In this document: one piece after another, positions 28,953 through 37,754 of the stretch
Numbering within the stretch: the stretch's first letter is position 1
Layout: every line of letters starts with the position of its first letter
From: Pseudomaricurvus sp. HS19
GTDB taxonomy: Bacteria > Pseudomonadota > Gammaproteobacteria > Pseudomonadales > Cellvibrionaceae
Direction: 5' to 3'
Length of the DNA stretch: 64,000 nt
NCBI RefSeq assembly: GCF_009857815.1
Contig: NZ_WVVW01000010.1
Span: forward strand, 124,001 to 188,000
Program-made: the position numbers and the translations under genes
The notes under the pieces: model-generated
Seen by the model: the letters and a program-made list of their open reading frames with translations, nothing else
The model's database searches: none
Told to the model about the DNA's origin: nothing

Positions 28953-29939
28953 TCAGGAACCGCCGTTGATATGGACAGTGACCGGCATTCCCTGACGCAA
29001 GGCATCAGCAGCGCCGGGCACCAGGATCCGCACCCGGTAGACCAGGTCGGTACGCAGGTCGGTGGTCTCCACCGATTTGGGGGTGAACTCCGCCCGCGGT
29101 GAGATAAAACCGACGCTGCCATCGAACTGCCGGTCGCTGCCGTCGATGGTGATGGTCACGGCGCTGCCGGGCTGCACCTGCGCCAGCTGCGGTTCGCTCA
29201 CATAGGCGCGAATGTAGACCGGGTCCTGCAGCGACAGGGTAAAGACCGGGGTGCTGGCGTTAACCATGCTGCCGGCCTCTCGCAGTCGTGCCGAGATCAG
29301 TCCGTCCGCCGGCGCCAGCAGGCGGGTGTCGTCCAGGTTGGATTGCGCCAGCGTCAGTTGGGCGTCGGCTGCCGCCAGTGCCGCCTGCGCCGCGGCGATA
29401 TCCTCACTGCGATAGCCCTCCTGCAGCAGCGCCAGGTTCTGGCGGGCGCTGTCCAGCGCGGCGCGGGCCTGGTCGCGGCCGGTGCGGGCCTGGTCCAGGG
29501 CACTGCGACTGGTGGAGCCGGTTTTGGAGAGATCGATCTGACGATTGAGGGTGAGCTCCGCCTCCTCCAGTGCGGCCTTTGCCTGCCTTACGGCCGCTTC
29601 CGCCTGGGAGACCTCCTGGGTGCGAAAGCCGCGGGTCAACTTGGAGACGTTGGCCTGTGCCTGGGCGCGGTTGGCCTGCGCCAGCGCCAGGGCGGCGGCG
29701 TAGGGGGTGGCATCCAGCTCCGCCAGCAGGGTGCCGGCGGTGACCTTATCGCCTTCGTCCACATACAAGGCGTCCATGCGCCCGGCCTGCCGGAACGCCA
29801 GCTCCGCTTCACGGATGTCGACGTTGCCGTAGAGCACCACTGTGCCATTGCCGTTGCCCGGCCGCAGGTGCCAGCCGGCGGCCGCTGCCGCCAGTGCCAC
29901 AATCACAATCAGGGGGAGTACAAACTGCCTGCGACTCAT
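28953..29939 (-). CDS. ybhG: HlyD-family periplasmic adaptor YbhG-like
   Basis: A 328-residue membrane fusion protein (E. coli YbhG 332). One N-terminal helix (FVLPLIVIVALAAAAAGWHL), a lipoyl/barrel-sandwich half (VVLYGNVDIREAELAFRQAGRM), a long alpha-hairpin rich in Ala/Gln (residues about 85-205) and the returning beta-barrel region are visible. It links the ABC exporter to an outer membrane channel, probably a TolC homologue coded elsewhere. It is 8 bp before ybhF. Confidence 0.9.
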   Translation of the reverse strand: MSRRQFVLPLIVIVALAAAAAGWHLRPGNGNGTVVLYGNVDIREAELAFRQAGRMDALYVDEGDKVTAGTLLAELDATPYAAALALAQANRAQAQANVSKLTRGFRTQEVSQAEAAVRQAKAALEEAELTLNRQIDLSKTGSTSRSALDQARTGRDQARAALDSARQNLALLQEGYRSEDIAAAQAALAAADAQLTLAQSNLDDTRLLAPADGLISARLREAGSMVNASTPVFTLSLQDPVYIRAYVSEPQLAQVQPGSAVTITIDGSDRQFDGSVGFISPRAEFTPKSVETTDLRTDLVYRVRILVPGAADALRQGMPVTVHINGGS

Positions 29940-29942
29940 GAA

Positions 29943-30611
29943 TCAATCCTGTGAGGATAAAATGGCGAGCACATTGGCCCGCACTTGATGAATGATGGCC
30001 TGCAGCTGCGCCGGCTTGATGTCGTCCCACTGTAAATGCCGCAGCACTGTGGTGCGGGCCGCGCGAAACACCAGCGCCTGTCCCAGCAGGGTAATCACCA
30101 GCAGCGACACTTCGTCGCGGCTCTTGTCCGGTCGCAGCAACTGCACCAGGTCGGTCACCCGCTGCAGCGCCTCCTGCATAAAACTGCGGTAGAGAATATC
30201 GAAGGCGCGGGTGGGTTGCTGCTGCTCCTGCAGCACCAGCTGTGCTGATGTCTTCAGACCGGGGTCGGCAAACAGTCGCACCACTCGCTCCAGCAGTTGC
30301 AGTAAAAGCTCAAGCTTCTGTTCGTGTGACGCCTGCGTTGCACCAGCGGTCAAGGCATCACCGATGGCCTGCAATGCTGGTTGCAGGCGTTCCTGGATGC
30401 GCTCGCAGATGTTCTCAAACACCGCCAGATAAAGCCCCTCCTTGCCGCCAAAGTGATAGGCAATCAACGCCTGGTTAACGCCGGCGCGATCGGCAATGTC
30501 ACGATTGCTGGCGGCGTGATAGCTGTGGCTGGCGAACTCAATCAGCGCGGCTTCGATCAACGCCTTGCGACTGACATCACCGCGTTCCGAAGCGGGGGTG
30601 GAGGTGTGCAT
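29943..30611 (-). CDS. cecR: TetR-family repressor CecR-like
   Basis: A 222-residue TetR regulator with the N-terminal helix-turn-helix (ALIEAALIEFASHSYHAASNRDIADRAGVNQALIAYHFGGKEGLY) and a C-terminal ligand domain of the CecR (DUF1956) type. It is the promoter-proximal gene of the exporter operon, 3 bp before ybhG, as in E. coli, where CecR represses this operon. A perfect palindrome 15 bp before its start should be its own operator. The inducing compound is unknown. Confidence 0.9.
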   Translation of the reverse strand: MHTSTPASERGDVSRKALIEAALIEFASHSYHAASNRDIADRAGVNQALIAYHFGGKEGLYLAVFENICERIQERLQPALQAIGDALTAGATQASHEQKLELLLQLLERVVRLFADPGLKTSAQLVLQEQQQPTRAFDILYRSFMQEALQRVTDLVQLLRPDKSRDEVSLLVITLLGQALVFRAARTTVLRHLQWDDIKPAQLQAIIHQVRANVLAILSSQD

Positions 30612-30625
30612 AGTCAGAAGATTAG

Positions 30626-30641
30626 TTAATCACTTGATTAA
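30626..30641. promoter_or_regulatory. CecR operator palindrome
   Basis: TTAATCA-CT-TGATTAA is a perfect 7-bp inverted repeat 15 bp upstream of cecR. AT-rich palindromes at this position are typical TetR-family operators. Confidence 0.65.
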
Positions 30642-30711
30642 GTCAAATGCGCTGGATCAAACAGCGTTGCTTTGATGGGCATCGCCATCCGGTGAATGGA
30701 CTTCAGGTGTG

Positions 30712-30740
30712 ATTACCGGATGGTCAAGCCATCCGGTAAT
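30712..30740. repeat. perfect 12-bp hairpin
   Basis: ATTACCGGATGG and CCATCCGGTAAT are separated by five bases. A third half (CCATCCGG) lies at 30685-30692. It follows the end of the next minus-strand gene (30776) on its transcript, so it could act as a transcript end without a T-run, or be an operator for cecR. Confidence 0.45.
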
Positions 30741-30775
30741 GGCAGCGGGGAGTTGGCTGGAGGTGTCCGGGGGGA

Positions 30776-31162
30776 CTACTTTGCCGGTATGCTGGTGTTG
30801 AATGGTTGTGCGGCTACGGGTGAGCAGTTCTTGATGGTCACCTTGCCCTGCAGCACATTGCCCTTGGAGTACTCGTTAAAGTGGCAGGTGTTGGTGGCCG
30901 GGTCGTAGTTCTCCACCCACAGGTTGTCGTCTTTCCAGGTGGCGGTAATGTGTTGCTGGCCCTCGGGCACCGACAGTGACATCACGCCGCCGTAGTGTTT
31001 GACGAATATCTGCTGGAAGTGGAAGTAGTAGGCGAGGGTGCCGACAATAAGCACCGAGACACAGCTGATCAACGCCGGCTTCCACATGTCCTTTTTGCCA
31101 AACAGCACCAAAAGCAGAATGGCTGCCGCGAAAACAAGTGCCCAGTAGAGGTAGGTGATCAT
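30776..31162 (-). CDS. small membrane-anchored protein of unknown function
   Basis: A 128-residue protein starting MITYLYWALVFAAAILLLVLFG, with two N-terminal helices (the second about residues 29-48, ALISCVSVLIVGTLAYYF). A C-terminal domain of about 75 residues contains two cysteines (TCHFNEYS..IKNCSP) and is probably periplasmic. AAGGAG seven bases before the ATG fixes the start; the open frame continues further upstream. I do not recognise the family. It is divergent from the glutathione peroxidase gene, and the cysteine pair could form a disulfide. Confidence 0.7.
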   Translation of the reverse strand: MITYLYWALVFAAAILLLVLFGKKDMWKPALISCVSVLIVGTLAYYFHFQQIFVKHYGGVMSLSVPEGQQHITATWKDDNLWVENYDPATNTCHFNEYSKGNVLQGKVTIKNCSPVAAQPFNTSIPAK

Positions 31163-31374
31163 GGAACGCTCCTTATAGTCCGATCGGGGTAACTGACTCC
31201 AGTATATACGCCGCCGGCATTCTCGCCCGAGGGGCAGCATGATCCCTGTGCCGGCAGCGCACGTAGTATCTGCATGTGCAGACGCCGTTGCAATGGCCGC
31301 TTTGTGCTACATTGGACGACAAGTGCCGATTCCACCCGGTTCGCTCCCGCGGACCGCTGCTGAAGGACCCGATT

Positions 31375-31977
31375 GTGACCCGAACCCTCACCCTCCAGGC
31401 TCACCAACGTTTTGCACTCCTGCGCGCTTTAGCCATATTGCTGGCTGGCAGTGTACTGCTGCTGTCACTGGCAGTGCCCGTGACGGCAAGTGACGAGTCA
31501 CCTGCCTGCAGTTCCTGGCTCAACCACTCCATCAAGGCGCTGCACAGTAACGAACAGATCAACCTCTGCGAAGCCACCGCCGGTAAGGCGGTGCTGATCG
31601 TCAACACCGCCAGCCACTGCGGCTTTACGCCCCAGTTCGAAGGGCTGGAGGAGCTGGCCAAGGAGTTTGGTGGCCAGGGGCTGGTGGTGATCGGTTTTCC
31701 CTCCAACGATTTTAACCAGGAGGCGGCCGACGAGGCCGAGACCGCCAAGGTGTGCCGCTACAACTACGGCGTCACTTTCCTGATGACCACGCCAGTGCAT
31801 GTAAAAGGCGATGAGGTCCATCCGGTGTTCGCCCATCTCGGTGAGGCAGAGGGCGCGCCCAAGTGGAATTTCCACAAGTACCTGGTGGACCGCCAGGGCA
31901 ATGTGGTGGAGCACTACTCCAACTTTACCTCCCCCACTTCCTGGCGCCTGAAGCGGGCCATCCGCAAGGTGCTGTGA
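31375..31977 (+). CDS. exported glutathione-peroxidase family protein
   Basis: A 200-residue thiol peroxidase with a signal peptide (about residues 1-35: ALLRALAILLAGSVLLLSLAVPVTA). The catalytic cysteine is in NTASHCGFTPQFEGLEEL. The Gln/Trp partners appear in VVIGFPSNDFNQEA and KWNFHKYLVDRQG, completing the Cys-Gln-Trp triad of the family. GTG 31375 is chosen because GAAGGA lies seven bases before it; an ATG-like upstream start at 31276 has no ribosome site. It reduces lipid or hydrogen peroxides, probably in the periplasm with thioredoxin-like donors. Confidence 0.88.
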   Translation: MTRTLTLQAHQRFALLRALAILLAGSVLLLSLAVPVTASDESPACSSWLNHSIKALHSNEQINLCEATAGKAVLIVNTASHCGFTPQFEGLEELAKEFGGQGLVVIGFPSNDFNQEAADEAETAKVCRYNYGVTFLMTTPVHVKGDEVHPVFAHLGEAEGAPKWNFHKYLVDRQGNVVEHYSNFTSPTSWRLKRAIRKVL

Positions 31978-32020
31978 GCCGGGCCCCGGACCTTTAAACC
32001 TGACCTGTCGTGGAGAAGTG

Positions 32021-32494
32021 ATGAGAGCGCCACTCTGGATACTACTTTTGATGGCTCCACTGGCCATGGGGGAGGAGATCTACAAGTGCATCGACAGCAA
32101 TGGCAACCCGCGCTTCAGCCAGCACCCCTGTGACGGCCATGCCGAAACCGTCACCATTGAGACCCCCAACGCCCTGGAGACCCAGCCGGTAGACGAAGCG
32201 GTCACCAGCACCCTGACCCACAACCGTCACCTGCGGGAGCTGGATGCTGCTATCCGCGACAAGGGCTATGAGCTGGATGTGCTGGCGAAGGAGCGCGACC
32301 GGGAGCTGGCCGAGCTGGAGAGTCGACGCTCGGATGCCGGCCGTTACCTGGTGATGTCGGTAACCGACTACAAACTGGATGAAGAGATACAGGCGGCGCA
32401 GAACCGTTACCGGCGTGAAATTGCCCGGGTACAGGCGGAGCAGGATCGGTTGATTGCGGAGCGGCAGCGATTGGCGGCAGAGGGTGCGCGTTGA
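32021..32494 (+). CDS. exported DUF4124-domain protein
   Basis: A 157-residue protein with a short signal peptide (MRAPLWILLLMAPLAMG) followed by a DUF4124 domain (EEIYKCIDSNGNPRFSQHPC), where a cysteine pair brackets a small beta unit. A C-terminal coiled coil, rich in Glu/Arg (residues about 75-155), follows. DUF4124 proteins are periplasmic and of unknown function. The ATG directly follows a GTG in frame; GGAG five bases before supports ATG 32021. Confidence 0.8.
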   Translation: MRAPLWILLLMAPLAMGEEIYKCIDSNGNPRFSQHPCDGHAETVTIETPNALETQPVDEAVTSTLTHNRHLRELDAAIRDKGYELDVLAKERDRELAELESRRSDAGRYLVMSVTDYKLDEEIQAAQNRYRREIARVQAEQDRLIAERQRLAAEGAR

Positions 32495-32629
32495 GTCGCC
32501 GGCAGGGCGGAGCAGGGGATAGTGGTGAGAGCGAGGTAGGGCAGCAAGCGTTGCCCGGTATCAGGTAAGCAGACAGGTGTTTCCCGTCCGCTCACCAGTG
32601 ATACCCATGGGAGCTGGGCTCCCCGGGGA

Positions 32630-32926
32630 TCAGAGCGGCTGACAGCCCTGTACCGCCATGGCGATATTGGCGTAGGTCTTGGCTTCCTGATAGCGCTGGT
32701 CGGCGGTGGTGTTGGCGGCGGCGGCACGGGCGTCCAGCTCAGGGTTGACCAGCTTCACCAGCTGCACCCAGGCATCCATGGAGTAGCGGTCGGCCTCGTA
32801 GGCGCGGAAAGCGGCGCCGATCTGGTCGCAGGAGAGCCCTGCCATGCCGGATTGGGACATGGTGCCCAGCTGGCCTGCGGTCTGGCAGCCGGTCAGGAGC
32901 AGTACGGTAAACATCAATTTCTTCAT
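32630..32926 (-). CDS. small predicted lipoprotein
   Basis: A 98-residue protein beginning MKKLMFTVLLLTGCQTAG, whose L-L-T-G-C lipobox puts the lipidated cysteine at residue 14. The mature part is short and helical, with two more cysteines (LSCDQIG and VQGCQPL). Function unknown. The frame is open upstream, but GGGGGAACC precedes this ATG. It is divergent from the next secreted protein gene. Confidence 0.75.
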   Translation of the reverse strand: MKKLMFTVLLLTGCQTAGQLGTMSQSGMAGLSCDQIGAAFRAYEADRYSMDAWVQLVKLVNPELDARAAAANTTADQRYQEAKTYANIAMAVQGCQPL

Positions 32927-33229
32927 GGTTCCCCCGATAAATACGGATGTGATTGCGCGCGACACAGGGTCAATGAATTGGCAGGAGCATGCGACGGTGC
33001 TCCGGGCCGGCGGTCGCGGTTGGCGCTATTATTTTGGTTTTGCTGTGTAGAAGCCAGCGCCAGCGGCGGATTTTGCCGGCGATTTGCCCGGATTGCGACG
33101 GGGGTAGAACTCTGTGACAGGCCCCGGCCCTGCAGTAGCTGGGTCGGGACCGTTGTGTCGCCCACTGCCATTGCCAGTGACGGTGGATAATGCAAAGCTG
33201 TGCCCCTCAGCCCATCAAGGATCGATACC
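32927..33229. other. intergenic region without recognisable content
   Basis: About 300 bp between two divergent genes for exported proteins. I see no convincing promoter consensus, RNA or strong repeat. Frames in it are poor in coding signal. Confidence 0.4.
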
Positions 33230-33769
33230 ATGCGACACTGTCTCAACGCCCCGCTCTCATTGTTGCTGCTGCTGTTTTGTGCCTCACTGCAGGCGGCCCC
33301 GCTGTCTGACGCGGATATCCGTCAGTGGGCCAACACCTATCAGGCGGTGATGGCCTGGGCCAACAAAACCTCGATCCAGCAGGACTTCGCCGCCGGCCAG
33401 AAATCCATCCAGCAAAACGACATCTTTGGGCAGATGATGATGCAGGCCAAGGCCCAGGGTTACTACCAGGAGCTGGCGGGGGTGGTGAAGAGCAACGGCT
33501 ACAGCGACCCGCAGCAGTGGGCCGTGGTGGGCGATCGTATCTTCAAGGCGTTCCTGGCCAACCACACCGAGGGAGACATGGAGCCACAGATCCGGCAGCT
33601 GGAGGCGATGCTCGACAGCAACGCCATCCCCCCGGAGCAGAAGGCGGCCATGGAAGCGATACTGCAGCAGAGCCTGGCCACCCTGAAGTCCATCGCCGAT
33701 ACCCCGGCGGAAGACAAGGCGGCGGTGCAACGCAATGAGGCGGTGCTGCAGAGCCTGTTTGGCATGTAA
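33230..33769 (+). CDS. secreted protein of unknown function
   Basis: A 179-residue protein with a signal peptide (MRHCLNAPLSLLLLLFCASLQA) and a mature all-helical domain with many Gln and Ala (WANTYQAVMAWANKTSIQQD). Starting at ATG 33230, which follows AAGGATCG, gives the natural signal peptide. I do not recognise the family, although similar alpha-helical periplasmic proteins are common in marine gammaproteobacteria. It converges with the DUF6279 lipoprotein gene, 18 bp away. Confidence 0.72.
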   Translation: MRHCLNAPLSLLLLLFCASLQAAPLSDADIRQWANTYQAVMAWANKTSIQQDFAAGQKSIQQNDIFGQMMMQAKAQGYYQELAGVVKSNGYSDPQQWAVVGDRIFKAFLANHTEGDMEPQIRQLEAMLDSNAIPPEQKAAMEAILQQSLATLKSIADTPAEDKAAVQRNEAVLQSLFGM

Positions 33770-33787
33770 CGGACGGCAGTGGGGCGG

Positions 33788-34621
33788 TCATTTCTCCTGC
33801 AGTGCAAGCAGGTCCTTGCGCAGCTTCTTAAGACTGCGCTGCAGGTGCCGCTCCTGTTTGTCGCTACGGCTGTTGAGCACCTCCGCAATCACCCCGTAAA
33901 GCACCTCTGAATTGTATTGATAGACGGCCCGGTATTCCGCTGAATAGAACTCCCCTTGCGTGGCGACGGCGTGGCGCAGTTCATCCTGCCAGCCGGGCTG
34001 GCGTTGCAGTATGCGATCCAGCAGATCCAGCCAGCGCGCCCGCTCCGCCAGCCATACCTGGTCGGAGCGCTGCAGTTGGGCCACAGCCCGGTCCAGCATC
34101 TGCTCCTGGGCGCCGTTCAACTGGCCGAGAAATTTCTCCATGGACCCTTCCAGGTTTTCCCGCACATTCTCGCGGTAATCCTCGTCGTTGCGGTCGAAAT
34201 CCTCCGCGTACTCCACCTGTTGCTGTCGCAGCTCGGCCATAAACTCCGCCATCTGCTGGTCGCTGAGCGTCTCTCCCAGCGTGATCATCCACTCCAGCCC
34301 GCGGCTTTCGATGCGGCCCCAGGCTTGCTGGATTTCACCGCCCAGTTCGGCCAGCTGTGCCGCGGTAATCTCCTGCTTCAACTGCTCCCCGGCTCGATCC
34401 AGCCACTCCAGGTAGGCGGGCAGCTCCTCGTCCCGGTGCCACACCAGGAACGGGTCCAGCAGCTCGTCGAGATGTTGGTCCTGCTCGTGATTGAGGTCGA
34501 CGTAACGCCCCAGGTACCAAGGGATAAAAAAGTCGAGGCGGTTGTAGATAAAGGTGGTGCTGCTGCAGCCGGCCAGCAACAGCAGTATCAGGGCTAACAG
34601 TGGCCAGCGTCTGTAGCGCAT
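33788..34621 (-). CDS. DUF6279-family lipoprotein
   Basis: A 277-residue protein with a lipobox (LILLLLAGCSS), so it should be lipid-anchored at residue 18. The mature part starts FIYNRLDFFIPWYLGRYVDLNHEQ, which fits the DUF6279 lipoproteins, and continues as long helices rich in Gln, Glu and Arg. No catalytic motif is visible. Function unknown; probably an outer membrane or inner-leaflet anchored helical protein. Single gene. Confidence 0.8.
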   Translation of the reverse strand: MRYRRWPLLALILLLLAGCSSTTFIYNRLDFFIPWYLGRYVDLNHEQDQHLDELLDPFLVWHRDEELPAYLEWLDRAGEQLKQEITAAQLAELGGEIQQAWGRIESRGLEWMITLGETLSDQQMAEFMAELRQQQVEYAEDFDRNDEDYRENVRENLEGSMEKFLGQLNGAQEQMLDRAVAQLQRSDQVWLAERARWLDLLDRILQRQPGWQDELRHAVATQGEFYSAEYRAVYQYNSEVLYGVIAEVLNSRSDKQERHLQRSLKKLRKDLLALQEK

Positions 34622-34717
34622 TGCCGATCCTCGCCGGTGTTGGCGGTGGTTAGGGTGGTTAACTGAGTATTGCAGATTATCCGGATCAAAGAAGCCTTAC
34701 TGTAGGAGTCTTTCTTT

Positions 34718-34759
34718 ATGTACCATAATTTGGTTTATATAAATCATAATATGGTACAT
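34718..34759. promoter_or_regulatory. 42-bp imperfect palindrome upstream of a winged-helix gene
   Basis: ATGTACCATA at the left end and TATGGTACAT at the right end form perfect 10-bp arms. The inner sequence (TTTATA and TATAAA around 34733-34743) continues the symmetry with a few mismatches. It lies 28 bp before the winged-helix start and covers the likely core promoter, so autoregulation by that protein is probable. Confidence 0.7.
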
Positions 34760-34787
34760 GTTGGCCACTAAGTGGTATGGAGGTGTT

Positions 34788-35138
34788 ATGTTCATACTGA
34801 AAGGGATTCTGCGCGCAGAGAGCCAGGAGAGTGTCCTGATTTACCTGCTTTTGCGTGGCAGTGGTTACAGCAAGGCGATAGCCGACTTTTACGGCGCTGC
34901 CACCAATCCTGTGCAGAAACAACTGGCACGGCTGGAGGCTGACGGCGTGGTGGTTAGCCAGCTCATCGGCAAGGTCAGGAATTACGAGTTGAACCCTCGC
35001 TACCCATTTCTGGAGCCGCTGAAAGCGCTGCTGAAGGCCGCTGTGGAGGCTTATCCTCCAGAGCTGAAGAATGCCTTGCTGGTGCAGCGCAAGCGTCCGC
35101 GCCAGGCGGGTAAGCCCGTGGTTAGTGCGAGTAGGTAG
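34788..35138 (+). CDS. winged helix-turn-helix DNA-binding protein
   Basis: A 116-residue protein with a winged helix at residues about 15-75 (ESVLIYLLLRGSGYSKAIADFYGAATNPVQKQLARLEADGVVVSQLIGKVRNYELNP, in shorter pieces). GGAGGTG before ATG 34788 marks the start. The domain resembles stand-alone ArsR/MarR-like wHTH proteins that often accompany a nucleotidyltransferase toxin (MNT/AbiEii type), but no partner gene is next to it. A large palindrome upstream suggests it represses itself. Confidence 0.72.
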   Translation: MFILKGILRAESQESVLIYLLLRGSGYSKAIADFYGAATNPVQKQLARLEADGVVVSQLIGKVRNYELNPRYPFLEPLKALLKAAVEAYPPELKNALLVQRKRPRQAGKPVVSASR

Positions 35139-35166
35139 GAGTATTCGCTGGTTTTCATGCCGGACG

Positions 35167-36387
35167 TCAGGAGTGGGTAACGCCGTCCGCCCGCGCCGAA
35201 AACAACAACCTGGAATAGGTGATGGTAAACAGGCCGTAGGCGGCTACCCACAGCGCTCCCGTGAGCAGGATTACCCACTCATAATGCGTGGCCAGCAGGG
35301 GCCCAGTGACGCGGGTAATAAAGGCCGCCGCCATCAGCAGCAGTGACAGGGTGACGGCACGGTTGGCAACAATGGGGCGGCCGCTGTGGCCGAGGGAGAC
35401 CCGCGAGATCATCGACAGGATCATCAGTCCCATGCCGCCTACAGTGATGGCGTGGTAGGCGATGGAGGCCTGCTGCAGTATGCCGAACGCCACCAGGCCC
35501 AACAGTATCAACCCCAGGCACATGGCCAGGTAGCTGAGGTGCAGCGACCACACCAGCGGTACCCGCAGCGTTACCTGCGGACGCCAGCGCAAGGCGCGCG
35601 CAATGTTGCTGAGGCCGGCAAGCAAAAAGAGTGTGCCCTGCAGTGCTGCCCAGGTATCGGCGGGCAGCAGGCTGACGACCACGCTGGCCAGTATCGATGC
35701 GATGGCCAGTCGTTCCAGCCAGGGCAGGGGCGCCACCCGCGGTGTGCCGGTACCGTTGGCGGTAAACATCGGGAACACCCGGCCGCCCATAATCACCATC
35801 ACCAGCGCCACCAGCAGAATCATGCTGTGGGCAATCCCCACAAAACCCGAGTTCAGCAAATTGCTGCTGGCAGGCTGCAGCAGAGACAGGTGGGAGAGGC
35901 CGTTGAGCACCGCCATCAGCAGCAGGATCGGCACAAACTGGATGTTGTGCCATTGCTTTGTCTTGATGATGGGGCGGGTGAGCCAGAGCGCCGCTAACGG
36001 CAGGAACAGCAGGTCGATGGCAATGGCCAGCGCCTGCGGCATGGCCACTGGCGCCAGCATCACCACCCGTCCCAGCAGCCAGATCAGCACCAGTGCCGCC
36101 AATGGCTTGCCGTTGAGACTGCGCACCCCGGTCCAGTTCTGTACCGCCGTCAGCAGAAAGCCCGCCATGATCGCCGCCACGAAACCGAACAGCATCTCAT
36201 GGGTGTGCCAGAAGTAACTGCCGCCGTAGGGCGTCAGTGGCATACCCAGGGCGATGTGGAGCGACCAGAGCGCGACCGCCACCACACTGAACAGCGCGCC
36301 GAGCCAGAACAGCGGCCGGAACGCCAGCCGCAGAAACGGGACTGGCACAGTGCTGGTGGTGTTAGCGCGGTTGGCGGTGTCTGTCAT
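35167..36387 (-). CDS. nnrS: NnrS-family haem/copper membrane protein
   Basis: A 406-residue protein with about 12 membrane helices. NnrS signatures are visible: FRPLFWLGALFSVVAVALW near the N terminus, FWHTHEMLFGF with the family histidines, and MGGRVFPMFTANGTG. NnrS proteins protect against nitrosative stress by limiting iron-NO complex formation. It is 13 bp downstream of hmp on the same strand, so the two form an NO-response operon. ATG 36387 is chosen over an upstream in-frame start lying in hmp. Confidence 0.9.
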   Translation of the reverse strand: MTDTANRANTTSTVPVPFLRLAFRPLFWLGALFSVVAVALWSLHIALGMPLTPYGGSYFWHTHEMLFGFVAAIMAGFLLTAVQNWTGVRSLNGKPLAALVLIWLLGRVVMLAPVAMPQALAIAIDLLFLPLAALWLTRPIIKTKQWHNIQFVPILLLMAVLNGLSHLSLLQPASSNLLNSGFVGIAHSMILLVALVMVIMGGRVFPMFTANGTGTPRVAPLPWLERLAIASILASVVVSLLPADTWAALQGTLFLLAGLSNIARALRWRPQVTLRVPLVWSLHLSYLAMCLGLILLGLVAFGILQQASIAYHAITVGGMGLMILSMISRVSLGHSGRPIVANRAVTLSLLLMAAAFITRVTGPLLATHYEWVILLTGALWVAAYGLFTITYSRLLFSARADGVTHS

Positions 36388-36400
36388 GGCGACTCCGGGT

Positions 36401-37615
36401 TCAGGCAATAGCGCCCTCGGCTTCCTGCACACTCAGTTCAGCCGCAGGGCCAAAGAACTCATAGTGACGCTGCTCCGCAGGGATCTGCAAGTCGCCGGCG
36501 ATCTGGTTAACACAGGCCATAAACGGCTTGGGACCGAGGAAGTAGAGATCCACGTTGCGATCCTCCGGCAACAGCTCCGCCAGCAGATGGGTGTTGATAA
36601 AGCCCACGGCGTCGGGCTGGTCGCCGGGGAGCGGCTTTTCATAAATCACCACACTGCGCAGGTTGTCGTGCTGCGCGGCCAGTTGCTCCACATGGCTGGC
36701 AAAAGCGTGGTGACTGCTGTTGATGGCCGCGTGCACAAAGACGATGGGGCGACCGCTGGCCACACAGCTGTCGAGCATACTCATGGCTGGGGTAATGCCG
36801 ACGCCACCGGTCACCAGCACCAGTGGGCGGCGCGGTGCGCTGCTGGAGGTGTCCAGTACAAAGTCACCGCAGGGGGCGGTCAGGGTCACCACGTCACCCA
36901 CGCGGGCGTGCTGGTGCAGGTAGCCGGAGACCAGGCCGTCGTCCTCGCGCTTGACGCTGATGCGCAGCCACTTCTTACCCGGGGCGTTGGAGAGGCTGTA
37001 GTTGCGGCGCACACTCTGGCCGTCGATGGTCAGTAGCAGGCCAACGTACTGGCCCGGCAGGAAGTCGATCACCTGTTCACCATCGCAGGGCTCCAGGTAG
37101 AAGCTGCCGATCACATCGCTCTCGGCGGTAATCTCGCGAATGCGGAACTGCCGCTCACCGCGCCAGCCGCCGCGGCGCTCACTGTGGTTCTGGTAGATCT
37201 GCTCTTCCACGCCGATCAGAATATCCGCCAGTTGTTGATAAGCAGTCCCCCAGGCGTCGGCAATCTCCGGGGTGACGGCGTCGCCCAGCACGGCGCCGAT
37301 GGCTTCCATCAGGCACTCGCCCACAATGGGGTAGTGCTCCGGCAGGATGTTGAGGGAGCAGTGCTTGTGGGCAATCAGGCTCACCGCATCGCCCAGCGCT
37401 TCCAGCTTGTCGATGTGGGTGGCGTAGGCCACCAGTGCATTGGCCAGCGCCTGGCGCTGCGAACCCTGTTGCTGGTGGGTCTGGTTGAAGTAGGCCTTTA
37501 CCGCCGGGTAGCGGGAGAACATCAACGGGTAGAAGTGTTCGGTAATGTCGCGGGCGTGGGCACCGACAACCGGGGCGGTGGCTTTGATGATGGCAATCTG
37601 GGCTTCACTGAGCAT
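36401..37615 (-). CDS. hmp: flavohaemoglobin, nitric oxide dioxygenase
   Basis: A 404-residue flavohaemoglobin that converts NO and O2 to nitrate using NAD(P)H. The globin domain (residues 1-140) starts MLSEAQIAIIKATAPVV and carries the proximal histidine in HKHCSLNILPEHYPIVGE. The FAD domain has RNYSLS and VSGYLHQHARVGD. The NAD domain has LVLVTGGVGITPAMSML and ends with the EFFGPA signature. It is divergent from norR. The shared region contains a sigma54 promoter pointing at hmp and two NorR sites, so regulation by NO through NorR is well supported. Confidence 0.95.
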   Translation of the reverse strand: MLSEAQIAIIKATAPVVGAHARDITEHFYPLMFSRYPAVKAYFNQTHQQQGSQRQALANALVAYATHIDKLEALGDAVSLIAHKHCSLNILPEHYPIVGECLMEAIGAVLGDAVTPEIADAWGTAYQQLADILIGVEEQIYQNHSERRGGWRGERQFRIREITAESDVIGSFYLEPCDGEQVIDFLPGQYVGLLLTIDGQSVRRNYSLSNAPGKKWLRISVKREDDGLVSGYLHQHARVGDVVTLTAPCGDFVLDTSSSAPRRPLVLVTGGVGITPAMSMLDSCVASGRPIVFVHAAINSSHHAFASHVEQLAAQHDNLRSVVIYEKPLPGDQPDAVGFINTHLLAELLPEDRNVDLYFLGPKPFMACVNQIAGDLQIPAEQRHYEFFGPAAELSVQEAEGAIA

Positions 37616-37699
37616 AGGGTCTTCCTCTGGTTGTTATGGTGGGGAGCGCAGCGACCGGGTGTGACCCCGGAGCTTCTGACACTCCTTTCGCGGTAATAA

Positions 37700-37715
37700 A
37701 TCAATTCTTGTGCCA
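37700..37715 (-). promoter_or_regulatory. sigma54 promoter of hmp-nnrS
   Basis: On the minus strand TGGCACA-AGAA-TTGAT matches the consensus TGGCACR-N4-TTGCW with one change (C to A in the -12 element). It is 85 bp upstream of hmp and 40-80 bp from the NorR boxes, the expected enhancer distance. Confidence 0.75.
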
Positions 37716-37754
37716 ACCATTAACCCCATGAAATTATTAGGTTTTTAAAATTAT

